Notes under the pieces: generated by a model
The model's input: only the letters and a program-made list of their open reading frames with translations
What the model was told of the DNA's origin: nothing
Database searches by the model: none
Source of the DNA: Clostridium_AT stratigraminis
Lineage (GTDB): Bacteria > Bacillota > Clostridia > Clostridiales > Clostridiaceae
Length of the DNA: 64,000 bases
Assembly: GCF_045310675.1 (NCBI RefSeq)
Contig: NZ_JBJHZZ010000004.1
Coordinates: forward strand, 1-64,000
Direction: 5' to 3'
Shown: in pieces, positions 43,529 through 52,794 of the stretch
Numbering within the stretch: the stretch's first letter is position 1
Layout: the number at the start of each line of letters is the position of its first letter
Position numbers and translations under genes: made by a program

Positions 43529-44449
43529 TTAGCCCTGTTGCATTTGTTTACGTACTTCTTCAGCAAAGTCTTCTACTTTCTTTTCAATTCCTTCGCCTTT
43601 TTCAAATCTTACAAATCTAGTAACAGTGATTGGAGCACCAATTTCCTTAGATTTTTCTTGTAAGTATTTTGTTATTGTATAATCTGAATTTCTAATCCAA
43701 ACTTGCTCAATTAGGCAATTTTCTTTATAGTATTTTTGAATTCTGCCTTGAACCATTTTTTCAGCAATATTTTCAGGCTTTCCTTCGTTCATAGCTTGAA
43801 CTTTGTATATTTCTTTTTCTTTTTCTAAAGTATCAGCATCTACTTGCTCTTTATTTAAGAATAATGGGTTCGCAGCTGCTACTTGCATTGCAATATCCTT
43901 AGCAACATTTAATACAACATCACTATCTTTTTCACATGCTACTTCAACTAAAACGCCTATTCTTCCGCCGCCATGAATATAGCTGTGAACTAAGCCTTTA
44001 TCTATTGAAAATCTAGTAAATCTTCTAACAGCCATATTTTCGCCAAGTTTAGCTATTAAAGCTGTTACAGCATCTTTAATTGTAATATTATTATCAGCTA
44101 TATATTTTTCTTCTACTAATTCTTCTACAGTTTTAGCATTAGTTGTTGATACTTGCTTAGCTATATTCTTGCTTAAGTTAGCAAACTCTTCGTTAGCTGA
44201 AACGAAGTCAGTCTCACAATTTATTTCAACAATGGCACCTGATTTATTACCTTCAGCTAAATAAGTCTCAACTAAACCTTCAGATGCAACTCTACCAGCT
44301 TTTTTAGCGGCAGCAGCTAATCCTCTTTCTCTAAGATTCTCTATTGCTTTTTCCATATCTCCATTAGTTTCAGTCAACGCTTTTTTGCATTCCATCATTC
44401 CAGCGCCAGTTCTCTCTCTAAGTTCTTTTACTGCTTGTGCGGTAATCAT
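43529..44449 (-). CDS. tsf: Translation elongation factor EF-Ts
   Basis: Nucleotide exchange factor for EF-Tu. The N-terminal UBA-like domain reads AQAVKELRERTGAGMMECKKAL, followed by NCETDFVSANEEF and the dimerisation domain. The length of 306 residues matches family norms. ATG 44449 follows AGGAGGAATTGAG; the TTG at 44455 overlaps that stretch. It lies downstream of rpsB with a hairpin in the gap. Confidence 0.98.
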   Translation of the reverse strand: MITAQAVKELRERTGAGMMECKKALTETNGDMEKAIENLRERGLAAAAKKAGRVASEGLVETYLAEGNKSGAIVEINCETDFVSANEEFANLSKNIAKQVSTTNAKTVEELVEEKYIADNNITIKDAVTALIAKLGENMAVRRFTRFSIDKGLVHSYIHGGGRIGVLVEVACEKDSDVVLNVAKDIAMQVAAANPLFLNKEQVDADTLEKEKEIYKVQAMNEGKPENIAEKMVQGRIQKYYKENCLIEQVWIRNSDYTITKYLQEKSKEIGAPITVTRFVRFEKGEGIEKKVEDFAEEVRKQMQQG

Positions 44450-44478
44450 TCTCAATTCCTCCTATAAAACGTTAATTT

Positions 44479-44512
44479 AAAAGGTAAATGAAAAATAATT
44501 CACCTACCTTTT
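44479..44512 (-). terminator. Hairpin in the rpsB-tsf gap
   Basis: AAAAGGTA (44479-44486) pairs with TACCTTTT (44505-44512), with partial pairing inside. It probably trims or attenuates transcription between rpsB and tsf. Confidence 0.5.
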
Positions 44513-44531
44513 TATTCTTAGTAAATTAGCA

Positions 44532-45233
44532 TTATTCAGCTAATTGTTCACCTTGTCTTCCTTCAATTATTGCATCGCAGATTTTAGCAGTTATTAATTT
44601 TACTGCTCTGATAGCATCGTCATTACCAGGAATAACATAATCTACTTCATCTGGATCACAGTTTGTATCAACTATTGCAACTACAGGTATACCAAGAATT
44701 TTAGCTTCAGAAATAGCATTTTTCTCTTTTCTTGGATCAACTACAAATAATGCGCCAATATTTTGTCCGTCCATATTTCTTATTCCACCAAGATTTTTCT
44801 CAAGCTTTTCTCTTTCATTCTTTAATTTTATAACTTCTTTCTTAGGAAGAACTTCAAATGTTCCGTCTTCTTCCATTTTATCTAATTCTTCAAGTCTTCT
44901 AATTCTTGCTTTAATAGTTCTGAAGTTAGTAAGCATACCACCTAACCATCTATTATTAACAAAATGCATTCCGCTTCTAACTGCTTCCTCTTGAATTGCT
45001 TCTTGAGCTTGCTTCTTAGTTCCTACAAAAAGAACATCTTTTCCTTCTTCAGATACGCTTTTTACAAAATCATATGCATCTTCAATTTTTCTTACAGTTT
45101 TTTGTAAGTCGATAATATAAATACCGTTTCTTTCTGTAAATATATATGGAGCCATCTTAGGGTTCCATCTTCTTGTTTGATGTCCAAAATGAACACCAGC
45201 TTCTAATAATTGTTTCATTGAAATAACTGACAT
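44532..45233 (-). CDS. rpsB: 30S ribosomal protein S2
   Basis: Late-assembling small-subunit protein. ISMKQLLEAGVHFGHQTRRW, FVGTKKQAQEAI and NRWLGGMLTNF are diagnostic, and the length of 233 residues is standard. ATG 45233 follows AAGGAGG. Upstream in-frame codons belong to the leader, which starts about 100 bases earlier at a clear promoter. Confidence 0.98.
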   Translation of the reverse strand: MSVISMKQLLEAGVHFGHQTRRWNPKMAPYIFTERNGIYIIDLQKTVRKIEDAYDFVKSVSEEGKDVLFVGTKKQAQEAIQEEAVRSGMHFVNNRWLGGMLTNFRTIKARIRRLEELDKMEEDGTFEVLPKKEVIKLKNEREKLEKNLGGIRNMDGQNIGALFVVDPRKEKNAISEAKILGIPVVAIVDTNCDPDEVDYVIPGNDDAIRAVKLITAKICDAIIEGRQGEQLAE

Positions 45234-45337
45234 AAATTTTTCCTCCTTGTTTTTTACCTCCACTATCTTCATATTTATAAATAGCCACTCAAGGAACCTA
45301 TTATAAATTAGATAATGTGTGTATTTATTCCTAAAGT

Positions 45338-45366
45338 AGTATATCATATGTTTTATCCATATTCAA
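45338..45366 (-). promoter_or_regulatory. rpsB promoter
   Basis: TTGAAT (45361-45366), 17 bases, TATACT (45338-45343) on the minus strand. The leader of roughly 100 nt between this promoter and rpsB could host S2 autoregulation, but I see no recognisable structure. Confidence 0.75.
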
Positions 45367-45388
45367 CTAGAAAATAAAATATATTTAA

Positions 45389-45450
45389 AATGGCATCCGT
45401 AAGAGTAATAACTTATATTTAAATAAGTCATTACTCTTATGGATGCCATT
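45389..45450. terminator. Long hairpin after codY, related to the one after lexA
   Basis: A 28-bp inverted repeat (45389-45416 with 45423-45450) with one G-U pair and one mismatch, five bases past the codY stop. Its arms match those of the 7446-7511 hairpin at about 24 of 28 positions, including an identical AATGGCATCC outer segment. Confidence 0.85.
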
Positions 45451-45454
45451 AATA

Positions 45455-46231
45455 TTATTTTATCTTTTTTAATTCATCGATTAATTTATCATTTAATATC
45501 TTAATATGTGTACCCTTCATACCTAAGGATCTTGATTCAATAACGCCAGCACTTTCAAATTTTCTAAGAGCATTTACTATTACAGATCTAGTTATACCAA
45601 CTTTATCTGCTATTTTAGATGCAACTAAAAGTCCTTCATCACCCTCAAGTTCATTAAATATATGCTCTACAGCTTCAAGCTCAGAATATGAAAGAGTGCC
45701 AATAGCAAGCTGCACTACAGCTTTTTTTCTAGCTTCTTCTTCAATTTCCTCATTCTTTGATCTAAGTATTTCAATACCAATTATTGTAGAACTATATTCA
45801 GAAATAACTAGATCCTCCTCAGTAAATTCATTGTCAAATCTAGCTAGAAGCAAGGTTCCTAATCTTTCTCTATTTCCGTTTATAGGAACTATAGTGCTTA
45901 GTTTATTCTCAACATTACAATTTTTTTCTTCCTCGAAAACGCAAAGACCTTCATTTGGCAAATTAGCCATGGTTTCATGAACGTTTAATAATTTACTGTT
46001 ATAATCTTCTGGAAATCTCATTTCATTGATAATTTTATTCTTTACTATATCACATTCAAAATCAGAAGATAAATTATAACCTAATATTTTGCCTTTTCTA
46101 CTTATTATATACACATTGCATGCTAATACTTCGCTGAGTAAATTGCATATATCATCAAAGACTACAGGCTCGGTACCTGACTTTTGCAATATTTTGTTTA
46201 ACATACGTGTTTTACTTAACAATGATGACAT
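45455..46231 (-). CDS. codY: Global transcriptional regulator CodY
   Basis: Senses branched-chain amino acids and GTP and represses amino-acid uptake, biosynthesis and virulence or sporulation genes in rich conditions. An N-terminal GAF domain (about residues 1-155) binds the amino acids; the C-terminal winged HTH reads ASKIADKVGITRSVIVNALR with the following FESAGVIESRSLG. The length of 258 residues is exactly typical. ATG follows AAGGAGG. It is monocistronic between topA and rpsB. Confidence 0.98.
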   Translation of the reverse strand: MSSLLSKTRMLNKILQKSGTEPVVFDDICNLLSEVLACNVYIISRKGKILGYNLSSDFECDIVKNKIINEMRFPEDYNSKLLNVHETMANLPNEGLCVFEEEKNCNVENKLSTIVPINGNRERLGTLLLARFDNEFTEEDLVISEYSSTIIGIEILRSKNEEIEEEARKKAVVQLAIGTLSYSELEAVEHIFNELEGDEGLLVASKIADKVGITRSVIVNALRKFESAGVIESRSLGMKGTHIKILNDKLIDELKKIK

Positions 46232-46368
46232 TTATTTTCCTCCTTACTTTCTTAATAAAACCAATTAGTGCTCTTTACTCTTACACACAATTGAAACCGT
46301 TAACATGGGTTAATTCTATTTTAAGATTTTTTTAAAAATTTAGAATTGTTTTATTAAATTTCTCATAT

Positions 46369-46397
46369 ATAATAACATATAAAAAAATATATTTCAA
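46369..46397 (-). promoter_or_regulatory. Probable codY promoter
   Basis: TTGAAA (46392-46397), 17 bases, TATTAT (46369-46374) on the minus strand, about 130 bases before the start codon. Confidence 0.6.
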
Positions 46398-46433
46398 CAA
46401 AATTTTTAAAATATTCGACATTTTATTTTATTA

Positions 46434-48527
46434 TTAACTCATATCACCTTTAATTTCCTTATGTTTACATTCAGGATTTATACATTCATAAATTATACCC
46501 TTTGTTTTGGAATATTTTTTAACCATATTTCCGTTGCAGGAAGGACATTTCTCACTTACAGGCTCGAACCAGCTTACAAAATCGCAATTTGGGTAGTTGC
46601 TGCAGCCAAAAAACTTTTTTCCTTTTTTACTTTTCTTAACTAAGATATCCCCGCCGCATTTTGGACATTTAACATCAAGTTTTTCAACAATTGGTTTAGT
46701 GTTTTTACATTCTGGATAACCCGGACATGCAAGGAAATCTCCAAAGCGCCCATGTTTTATAACCATGAATCTTCCGCACTTATCGCATTTTACATCACTG
46801 ACTTTATCTTCAATTGTAATTTTAGAAATCTCTTTTTCTGCAATCTCAATTGACTTTTTTATGGGGGTAAAAAAGCTATCAACTATCTTATTCCACTGTT
46901 CTTTTCCTTCTGCAACATTATCTAACTTATCTTCAATTTCTGCTGTAAACTCCACATCAACAATTTCCTTAAAGTAATCACTGACAATAGTATTTACAAT
47001 GATGCCTAATTCTGTTGGAAATAAAGTTTTCTTTTCTCTATCAACATATTTTCTATCAAGTAAAACTGATATAATAGGTGAATAAGTACTTGGACGACCT
47101 ATACCGTTATCCTCTAAGGTTTTTACTATTGTAGCTTCTGAAAACCTAGCTGGCGGCTGAGTAAAGTGCTGTTTTCCTTCAATAACTTTATCTTTCATTT
47201 CTAAAACTTCACCTTCAGTTAAGTCTGGTATATTAATGGAACCTTCTTCCTCTTCTGATAGGTATTCATATAATTTCATAAATCCATCAAATTTAACACT
47301 TGAACCATTGGCTCTAAATTCATAAATACCATTACTTATTTCCACAGTAAGTGTATTTAATATGCTAGATGCCATTTGACTTGCCATAAATCTATTCCAA
47401 ATTAATGCATATAGTTTATATTGCTCATCTTTTAAGCTGTCTTTTACTAGAGTTGGAGCTAGTTCAATATGAGAAGGTCTTATAGCTTCATGAGCATCTT
47501 GTATATTCTTTTTGCTTCTATATATTCTTGGCGAGTTAGGTAAATAATTTTCACCATAGGAATCTAGTATAAATTCTTTGGCAGATGCTTGTGCTTCCTC
47601 TGAAATTCTAACTGAGTCAGTTCTCATATAGGTAATTAAACCAAGGGTCCCGTGACCTTTTATATCTACTCCTTCATAAAGCTGCTGAGCAACGGACATG
47701 GTTCTTTTAGTTGAAAAATTAAGTTTTTTATAGGCGTCCTGCTGCAGTGTACTTGTTGTGAATGGAGGAAGAGGATTCTTGTTTTTTTGAGACCTTTTAA
47801 TCTTATTTGTAATAAATTCTCCTTTTTCCAATTCACTTATTATGCTAACGCATTCTTCTTTAGTGCTTATTTCCACTTTTTTATTGTCTCTAGATACAAG
47901 CTTTACGAGAAAGTTTTTCTTATTGTTCTTTTTATGCAAATCACATTCTATAGACCAATATTCCTTAGGGATAAATTCATTAATTTCAGCTTCTCTGTCA
48001 CAAATCAACCTTAATGCAACGGATTGTACTCTACCAGCACTTAGCCCCCATTTAACTTTTTTCCATAGTATAGGACTTATTTCATAGCCTACTAACCTAT
48101 CTAAAATCCTTCTAGCCTGCTGAGCGTCTACAACATTAGGATTTATCGCCCTTGGTGACTTAAGTGCATTTTTTACGGCTCCCTTTGTTATCTCATTAAA
48201 TTCAATTCTGCATTTTTCCTTTTCGTCTATATTTAAGACTTTAGCTAAATGCCAGGATATAGCTTCACCTTCCCTATCTGGGTCTGTTGCTAGAAAAACT
48301 TTGTCGCTTTTTTTAGCTGCTTTTTTTAATTTATCTAATAGTTCTCCCTTTCCACGAATTGTAATGTACTTAGGAGTATAATCATTGTCAACATCCACTC
48401 CTAACTGACTTTTTGGTAGGTCTCTAACATGACCCATAGATGCTTCTACAATATAATTTTTCCCTAAATACTTCTCAATAGTTTTAGCCTTTGCAGGTGA
48501 CTCAACAATAACTAATCTTTGACCCAT
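46434..48527 (-). CDS. topA: DNA topoisomerase I
   Basis: Type IA topoisomerase that removes negative supercoils. The Toprim domain begins RLVIVESPAKAKTIEKYLG with ATDPDREGEAISWHL; the active-site Tyr is about residue 300 in GLITYMRTDSVRIS. Three C-terminal zinc ribbons are seen, each with paired cysteines (CDKCGRF..CPGYPEC, CPKCGGD..CSNYPNC, CPSCNGN..CINPEC). ATG 48527 is behind an AGGT-like site and gives 697 residues; upstream codons lie in the leader. dprA lies upstream, the normal order. Confidence 0.97.
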   Translation of the reverse strand: MGQRLVIVESPAKAKTIEKYLGKNYIVEASMGHVRDLPKSQLGVDVDNDYTPKYITIRGKGELLDKLKKAAKKSDKVFLATDPDREGEAISWHLAKVLNIDEKEKCRIEFNEITKGAVKNALKSPRAINPNVVDAQQARRILDRLVGYEISPILWKKVKWGLSAGRVQSVALRLICDREAEINEFIPKEYWSIECDLHKKNNKKNFLVKLVSRDNKKVEISTKEECVSIISELEKGEFITNKIKRSQKNKNPLPPFTTSTLQQDAYKKLNFSTKRTMSVAQQLYEGVDIKGHGTLGLITYMRTDSVRISEEAQASAKEFILDSYGENYLPNSPRIYRSKKNIQDAHEAIRPSHIELAPTLVKDSLKDEQYKLYALIWNRFMASQMASSILNTLTVEISNGIYEFRANGSSVKFDGFMKLYEYLSEEEEGSINIPDLTEGEVLEMKDKVIEGKQHFTQPPARFSEATIVKTLEDNGIGRPSTYSPIISVLLDRKYVDREKKTLFPTELGIIVNTIVSDYFKEIVDVEFTAEIEDKLDNVAEGKEQWNKIVDSFFTPIKKSIEIAEKEISKITIEDKVSDVKCDKCGRFMVIKHGRFGDFLACPGYPECKNTKPIVEKLDVKCPKCGGDILVKKSKKGKKFFGCSNYPNCDFVSWFEPVSEKCPSCNGNMVKKYSKTKGIIYECINPECKHKEIKGDMS

Positions 48528-48613
48528 ATAATTACCTGATATAAATTTTGTAAGAAATTTCATATCAGGATCTTCACCCCCTAAAAATTATGATTACCAT
48601 GAATTTATCATTA

Positions 48614-49684
48614 TTAAATGACTTTATTATTTCTAACATAATAGTTTCCAGCTAAGCACAATATTTCATCCTTTAGCTGCAATTCAAATAATACCTCATA
48701 TAAATGTTTAATGTCAACCTTAGTGATTTTAATTATGTCATCAAAATGTATGGGAGAATCGCTAATTACCTTATATATCTTTTTTTCAATATTACTTAAT
48801 TCTTCCTGCTTTTGTATTATATTACTAGAATAACATAAGTTCAATAGATCAAAAACATCTTCTATACATGTTAAAGGAAAAGCTCCATCCTTAATAAGTT
48901 TATTACAGCCTTTACTTTGCTCTGAAAAGATGGAGCCCGGCACTGCCATTACGTCGATTCCAACATCTAAAGCAAGTCTAGCTGTTATAAGAGATCCACT
49001 TTTAAGTCCAGCCTCTATTACTATTACTATATCACTTAGCTCACTAATTATTCTGTTTCTTATTGGAAAATTAAGAGCTAAAGGAGGTGTTCCAGGTGGA
49101 AATTCTGAAATTACACAGCCATTATGAACAATACTTCCATATAAAGCCACATTTTCAGAAGGATAAATAATATCTAGTCCACTACCTAATATTGCACAGG
49201 TATAACCATGATTTTCTAGAGAATATTTGTGTGCTGTTGTATCGATGCCCTTTGCCATTCCACTTATAATATTTATATTATTTTTTGAGAGCTCAGAACT
49301 TAATATTTCAGCCACCTTTAATCCATAATAAGTACATTTTCTAGAACCTACCATAGAAATATTATTCTTAAGCTTTATTTTACTTATATCACCTTTATAA
49401 TAAAGTACACTTGGTGCATCCTCGTATACTTTTAACTTCTCCGGATATAAGTTGTCAAAATAATTTATTACCTTAATATCATATCTATAAATTATATCTA
49501 ATACCTTATTTATGGCTTTATCATCATAGTAGCTAAGAAGCTTCTTTTGAAGGACTTTATCCTTAAATTTATTTTCATAGCATATTTCGTATAAATATTT
49601 TAAATCCTTATATTCCTTTAAAATATTTAATTTTTGTTTATAGTTTAAATTTATCATTGAAAACCAGATGCAATATTTTATCAT
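48614..49684 (-). CDS. dprA: DNA-processing protein DprA
   Basis: Binds incoming single-stranded DNA and loads RecA during natural transformation; found in many bacteria with no known competence. The Rossmann core shows SMVGSRKCTYYG, SGMAKGIDTTAH and AILGSGLDIIYPSEN, followed by ITARLALDVG and a C-terminal winged-helix. The length of 356 residues is typical. The start is not certain because no strong ribosome binding site precedes ATG 49684; the N-terminal IWFSMINLNYKQKLN looks like the normal family beginning. It forms a group with comM and topA. Confidence 0.94.
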   Translation of the reverse strand: MIKYCIWFSMINLNYKQKLNILKEYKDLKYLYEICYENKFKDKVLQKKLLSYYDDKAINKVLDIIYRYDIKVINYFDNLYPEKLKVYEDAPSVLYYKGDISKIKLKNNISMVGSRKCTYYGLKVAEILSSELSKNNINIISGMAKGIDTTAHKYSLENHGYTCAILGSGLDIIYPSENVALYGSIVHNGCVISEFPPGTPPLALNFPIRNRIISELSDIVIVIEAGLKSGSLITARLALDVGIDVMAVPGSIFSEQSKGCNKLIKDGAFPLTCIEDVFDLLNLCYSSNIIQKQEELSNIEKKIYKVISDSPIHFDDIIKITKVDIKHLYEVLFELQLKDEILCLAGNYYVRNNKVI

Positions 49685-49748
49685 CTTATTCTAGTAATAT
49701 ATAAATATTAATTTATATATAATCCTTTCTATAAGTATCTTTCATAAG

Positions 49749-51269
49749 TCAAATAATGTTCTCTTCTAAAAATTTTCTATAGTTTATTGCTTCTACAACA
49801 TCAGTATATTTAATGGCTTTATTTCCATTTAAGTCGCTTATAGTTCTTGAGATTTTTAATATCCGGCTGTAGGCACGATTACTTAAATGATATTTATTAT
49901 ATATTTTCTCAAGTAGAATAGAGCTGTCCTTATCCAATTTACAATGCGCAGATATTTGTTTCATATTCATTTGAGCATTACAATTAATTTTAGAATTTAT
50001 AAACCTTTCTTTCTGAATTTTTCTTGCAGCATCAACTCTATTTTTAATGGCGATAGAGGATTCAGCCTTGTTTTTTGCAGTTATTTCCTTATAATTCAGT
50101 GAATTGACATAAACAAAAATGTCTATTCTATCCAGAAGAGGTCCGGATAATTTAGAAATATAACGTTTTCTTTCATAGTCAGAACAATTACATATCTTTG
50201 AAGCACTGCGATAATAGCCACAGGGACATGGATTCAAGGATCCCACAAGCATAAAACTTGCTGGATATACAACACTTCCATTTGCCCTTGAAATTTTAAT
50301 AGATCTATCTTCTAAAGGCTGTCTTAAAACCTCTAAAACTCCTTTTTTAAACTCAAGTATTTCATCTAAAAATAACACTCCATTATGAGCTAGTGAAATT
50401 TCACCAGGTGTTAAGTTGTTACCTCCACCCACTAAGGAAATATTAGAACTAGTATGATGAGGGCTTCTAAAAGGCCTGTTTCTTACTAAGCCTTCTTCTT
50501 TTAAATTTCCAGAAACACTGTAAATTTTTGTTACCTCTAATGCTTCCTCATAACTTAGACTAGGAAGTATTGAGGGTATTCTGTAAGCAAGCATACTTTT
50601 GCCTGAACCAGGAGGCCCCCAGAGAATTAGGTTATGCCCCCCAGCTGCTGCAATTTCAATTGCCCTTTTACAGCTTTCCTGCCCTATTACATCTTTAAAA
50701 TCATATTCAAAATTATTATTATCCCTTTCGCCTACACTTTCAAAATAAGGCAGCATGTCTTTATACTCTAGAAAGTTTACAATTTGTCTTAGAGTATCGA
50801 AGGTATAAATATTACACTGCTGTACTATGGCACATTCCTTTGCATTACCTGAGGGAACAATAAAGTTTCTAATATTATTTTCACTTCCTTCTAAAATAAT
50901 AGGAAGAGCACCTTTAACCTTCTTAATGTCACCTGAGAGTGAAAGTTCTCCTATAAAGAGATAAGTTTCATTACTGCATATATTTACTTGCCCTGTAGCC
51001 ATTAAAATTCCAATTGCTATTGGTAAGTCGAATTGTGAACCGTCTTTTCTAATATCTGCTGGAGCTAAATTTACTGTAATTCTATTGATTGGAAATTCAT
51101 AACCAGAATTTATAATTGCAGCTCTTACTCTTTCTTTTGATTCCTTAACTGATACATCCGCAAGTCCAACTATATTTAAGCTCGGAAGACCTTTTGCAAT
51201 ATCAATTTCAACAGTTACCATAATTCCACTTATTCCGCTAAATGCTGCTGTAATAACCTTAATTGCCAT
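49749..51269 (-). CDS. comM: Mg-chelatase-like AAA+ ATPase ComM/YifB
   Basis: A hexameric helicase-like ATPase; in transformable bacteria ComM drives branch migration of recombination intermediates. The N-terminal Lon-S5-like region (to about residue 190) contains GLPSLNIVGLADVSVKESKE; the AAA+ part has Walker A GPPGSGKSML, the Walker B LFLDEILEF, a small four-cysteine segment CPCGYYRSASKICNC, and the sensor region. The length of 506 residues is standard. It is 64 bases upstream of dprA, consistent with a DNA-uptake or recombination pair. Confidence 0.95.
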   Translation of the reverse strand: MAIKVITAAFSGISGIMVTVEIDIAKGLPSLNIVGLADVSVKESKERVRAAIINSGYEFPINRITVNLAPADIRKDGSQFDLPIAIGILMATGQVNICSNETYLFIGELSLSGDIKKVKGALPIILEGSENNIRNFIVPSGNAKECAIVQQCNIYTFDTLRQIVNFLEYKDMLPYFESVGERDNNNFEYDFKDVIGQESCKRAIEIAAAGGHNLILWGPPGSGKSMLAYRIPSILPSLSYEEALEVTKIYSVSGNLKEEGLVRNRPFRSPHHTSSNISLVGGGNNLTPGEISLAHNGVLFLDEILEFKKGVLEVLRQPLEDRSIKISRANGSVVYPASFMLVGSLNPCPCGYYRSASKICNCSDYERKRYISKLSGPLLDRIDIFVYVNSLNYKEITAKNKAESSIAIKNRVDAARKIQKERFINSKINCNAQMNMKQISAHCKLDKDSSILLEKIYNKYHLSNRAYSRILKISRTISDLNGNKAIKYTDVVEAINYRKFLEENII

Positions 51270-51470
51270 ATGTTAACCTCCCATAAGAATTTTATATATA
51301 AATTTTACTTTCTATGTTTCTCTAAAAATAAAGTATTGACAATAATAATAAATATATAACTCATAAATAATTTTTTTGAAATTCATATCTTTTATATATG
51401 ATTAAATTAAAATATAAAGTACATAATTTAGAGTGAGAATAGAGTGAGTAAGAATATTAAGGAGAACTTT

Positions 51471-51839
51471 ATGCATGAGTGCAACAGGAAAATAGGCACC
51501 TTAGGAGAGTTATTAGCTGAAAAGTATATTAAGAAACAAGGATATATAATAATAGAAAAAAATTTCAGCTGTAAAATAGGAGAAATAGATATTATAGGAA
51601 AGGACAAGGAACATATAGCTTTTATTGAAGTAAAATCTAGATATAATACTGATTATGGAAGGCCTGCAGAAGCAGTAAATTATAATAAAAAGCGAAAGCT
51701 GTATAAGGCTGCAGAATTTTACATAATGAAAAATAAGCTATATAATTTTTCCTTTAGGTTTGATGTTATAGAAATTTTATTAAAATTAGATAGTAATACC
51801 TATGAACTTAGACTTATAAAGGATGCTTTTCAAATTTAA
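51471..51839 (+). CDS. UPF0102 / YraN-family nuclease-like protein
   Basis: A 122-residue protein with a PD-(D/E)XK-like core: GEIDIIGKDKEHIAFIEVKSR has the conserved Asp, Glu and Lys. The family occurs beside rnhB across bacteria, but its function is not established; a Holliday-junction or other nuclease role is inferred from the fold. ATG 51471 follows AAGGAGAA; the GTG at 51444 has no clear site. It is the only plus-strand gene between 12.5 kb and the right edge, and it converges on rnhB. Confidence 0.92.
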   Translation: MHECNRKIGTLGELLAEKYIKKQGYIIIEKNFSCKIGEIDIIGKDKEHIAFIEVKSRYNTDYGRPAEAVNYNKKRKLYKAAEFYIMKNKLYNFSFRFDVIEILLKLDSNTYELRLIKDAFQI

Positions 51840-51889
51840 TAGTTTATTTTTAACTGGGCGATTAAATTACTTATAGAAAAAATCATAAA

Positions 51890-51927
51890 AAATAGTAGTT
51901 CCAACTGCAAGTGGATAGCTACTATTT
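51890..51927. terminator. Hairpin between yraN and rnhB
   Basis: AAATAGTAG (51890-51898) pairs with CTACTATTT (51919-51927), with partial internal pairing. It serves convergent genes and is followed by TCTTAG on the plus strand. Confidence 0.65.
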
Positions 51928-51936
51928 CTTAGTTAA

Positions 51937-52782
51937 CTATTTGTTTATTATTAATTTCCCCAAAAAGCACTTTCTATGTATTTCACAGGGACCATAGATT
52001 TTTAAGGCTTCAATATGTTCTTTTGTACCATATCCCATATTTTCCTCAAAGCCATAATTAGGATAAATTTTTGAATAATCTTTCATTAAATTATCCCTAT
52101 AAACCTTAGCTATAATAGAGGCACAGGCAATACTTGCACTTTTTTCATCACCTTTTACAGCATAGTTATTTTTTATGTTGAAATTTTTAATAGGATACCC
52201 ATCAGATAAAACTAGACTGGGCCTTTGATGAAGAGAGGCTACAGCCATCTTAAAAATTTCATTATTGCAAAAGGCTATTCCCTTAGAATCAATTGTGGTG
52301 TTCTCTAATTGTGAAATGCTATATGCTATTGCCTTATCTTTAATTATCTCACTAAGTTCTTCTCTAAGTCTACTAGTAAGTTTTTTTGAATCTTTTATTC
52401 CAAGAAGCAGATCCTTTTGGGTTTTGTAATTTAAATCTAAAATAACGGAAGCAGCCACTATGGGGCCTGCTAGAGGCCCTCTGCCGACTTCATCTACACC
52501 TGCTAGGTATCCAGAACTAATGTAGCTTTTATCAAAATCATACATTTTCTTTACCCTATCAATTTCCTTTATTCTAAGGCTTATAAAATTTTTGATTTTT
52601 AATGCTAAGCTTTGAACATTTTTTCTTGAATCTTTCTCTAAATTCGAAGCAATTTCGAGTAATACTGAGGTATCAGTTTTAAACTCAATACAGCTATTCT
52701 TAAAATTGTCTACTTCACTTTTAATTTCATTAAAGCTAAATTTAGAAAAATTACTTAAGGATTCATAAATTGTATTCTCCAT
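51937..52782 (-). CDS. rnhB: Ribonuclease HII
   Basis: Removes ribonucleotides and RNA primers from DNA. The catalytic core starts with GVDEVGRGPLAGP (about residue 95) and contains DSKKLT, YAVKGDEKSASIACASIIAKV and YGTKEHIEAL. A preceding segment of about 90 residues with two helical, charged stretches is the N-terminal extension known from Firmicute RNase HII. The length of 281 residues is therefore at the long end. ATG follows AAGGTG. It is downstream of rbgA by 12 bases, as in Bacillus (ylqF-rnhB). Confidence 0.96.
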   Translation of the reverse strand: MENTIYESLSNFSKFSFNEIKSEVDNFKNSCIEFKTDTSVLLEIASNLEKDSRKNVQSLALKIKNFISLRIKEIDRVKKMYDFDKSYISSGYLAGVDEVGRGPLAGPIVAASVILDLNYKTQKDLLLGIKDSKKLTSRLREELSEIIKDKAIAYSISQLENTTIDSKGIAFCNNEIFKMAVASLHQRPSLVLSDGYPIKNFNIKNNYAVKGDEKSASIACASIIAKVYRDNLMKDYSKIYPNYGFEENMGYGTKEHIEALKIYGPCEIHRKCFLGKLIINK

Positions 52783-52794
52783 TATTTCACCTTG

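Noticed and set aside
46232..46368. Small RNA or gene in the codY leader
   Set aside because: No frame with a binding site, no stable hairpin and no T run were found; it reads as an ordinary leader.
46232..46433. Possible CodY box AATTTTGTTGAAATA near the codY -35
   Set aside because: It differs from AATTTTCWGAAAATT at several positions; in AT-rich DNA this level of match is expected by chance.
51937..52200. RNase HII N-terminal extension as a novel fusion
   Set aside because: Firmicute RNase HII proteins commonly carry a similar extension of about 70-90 residues.
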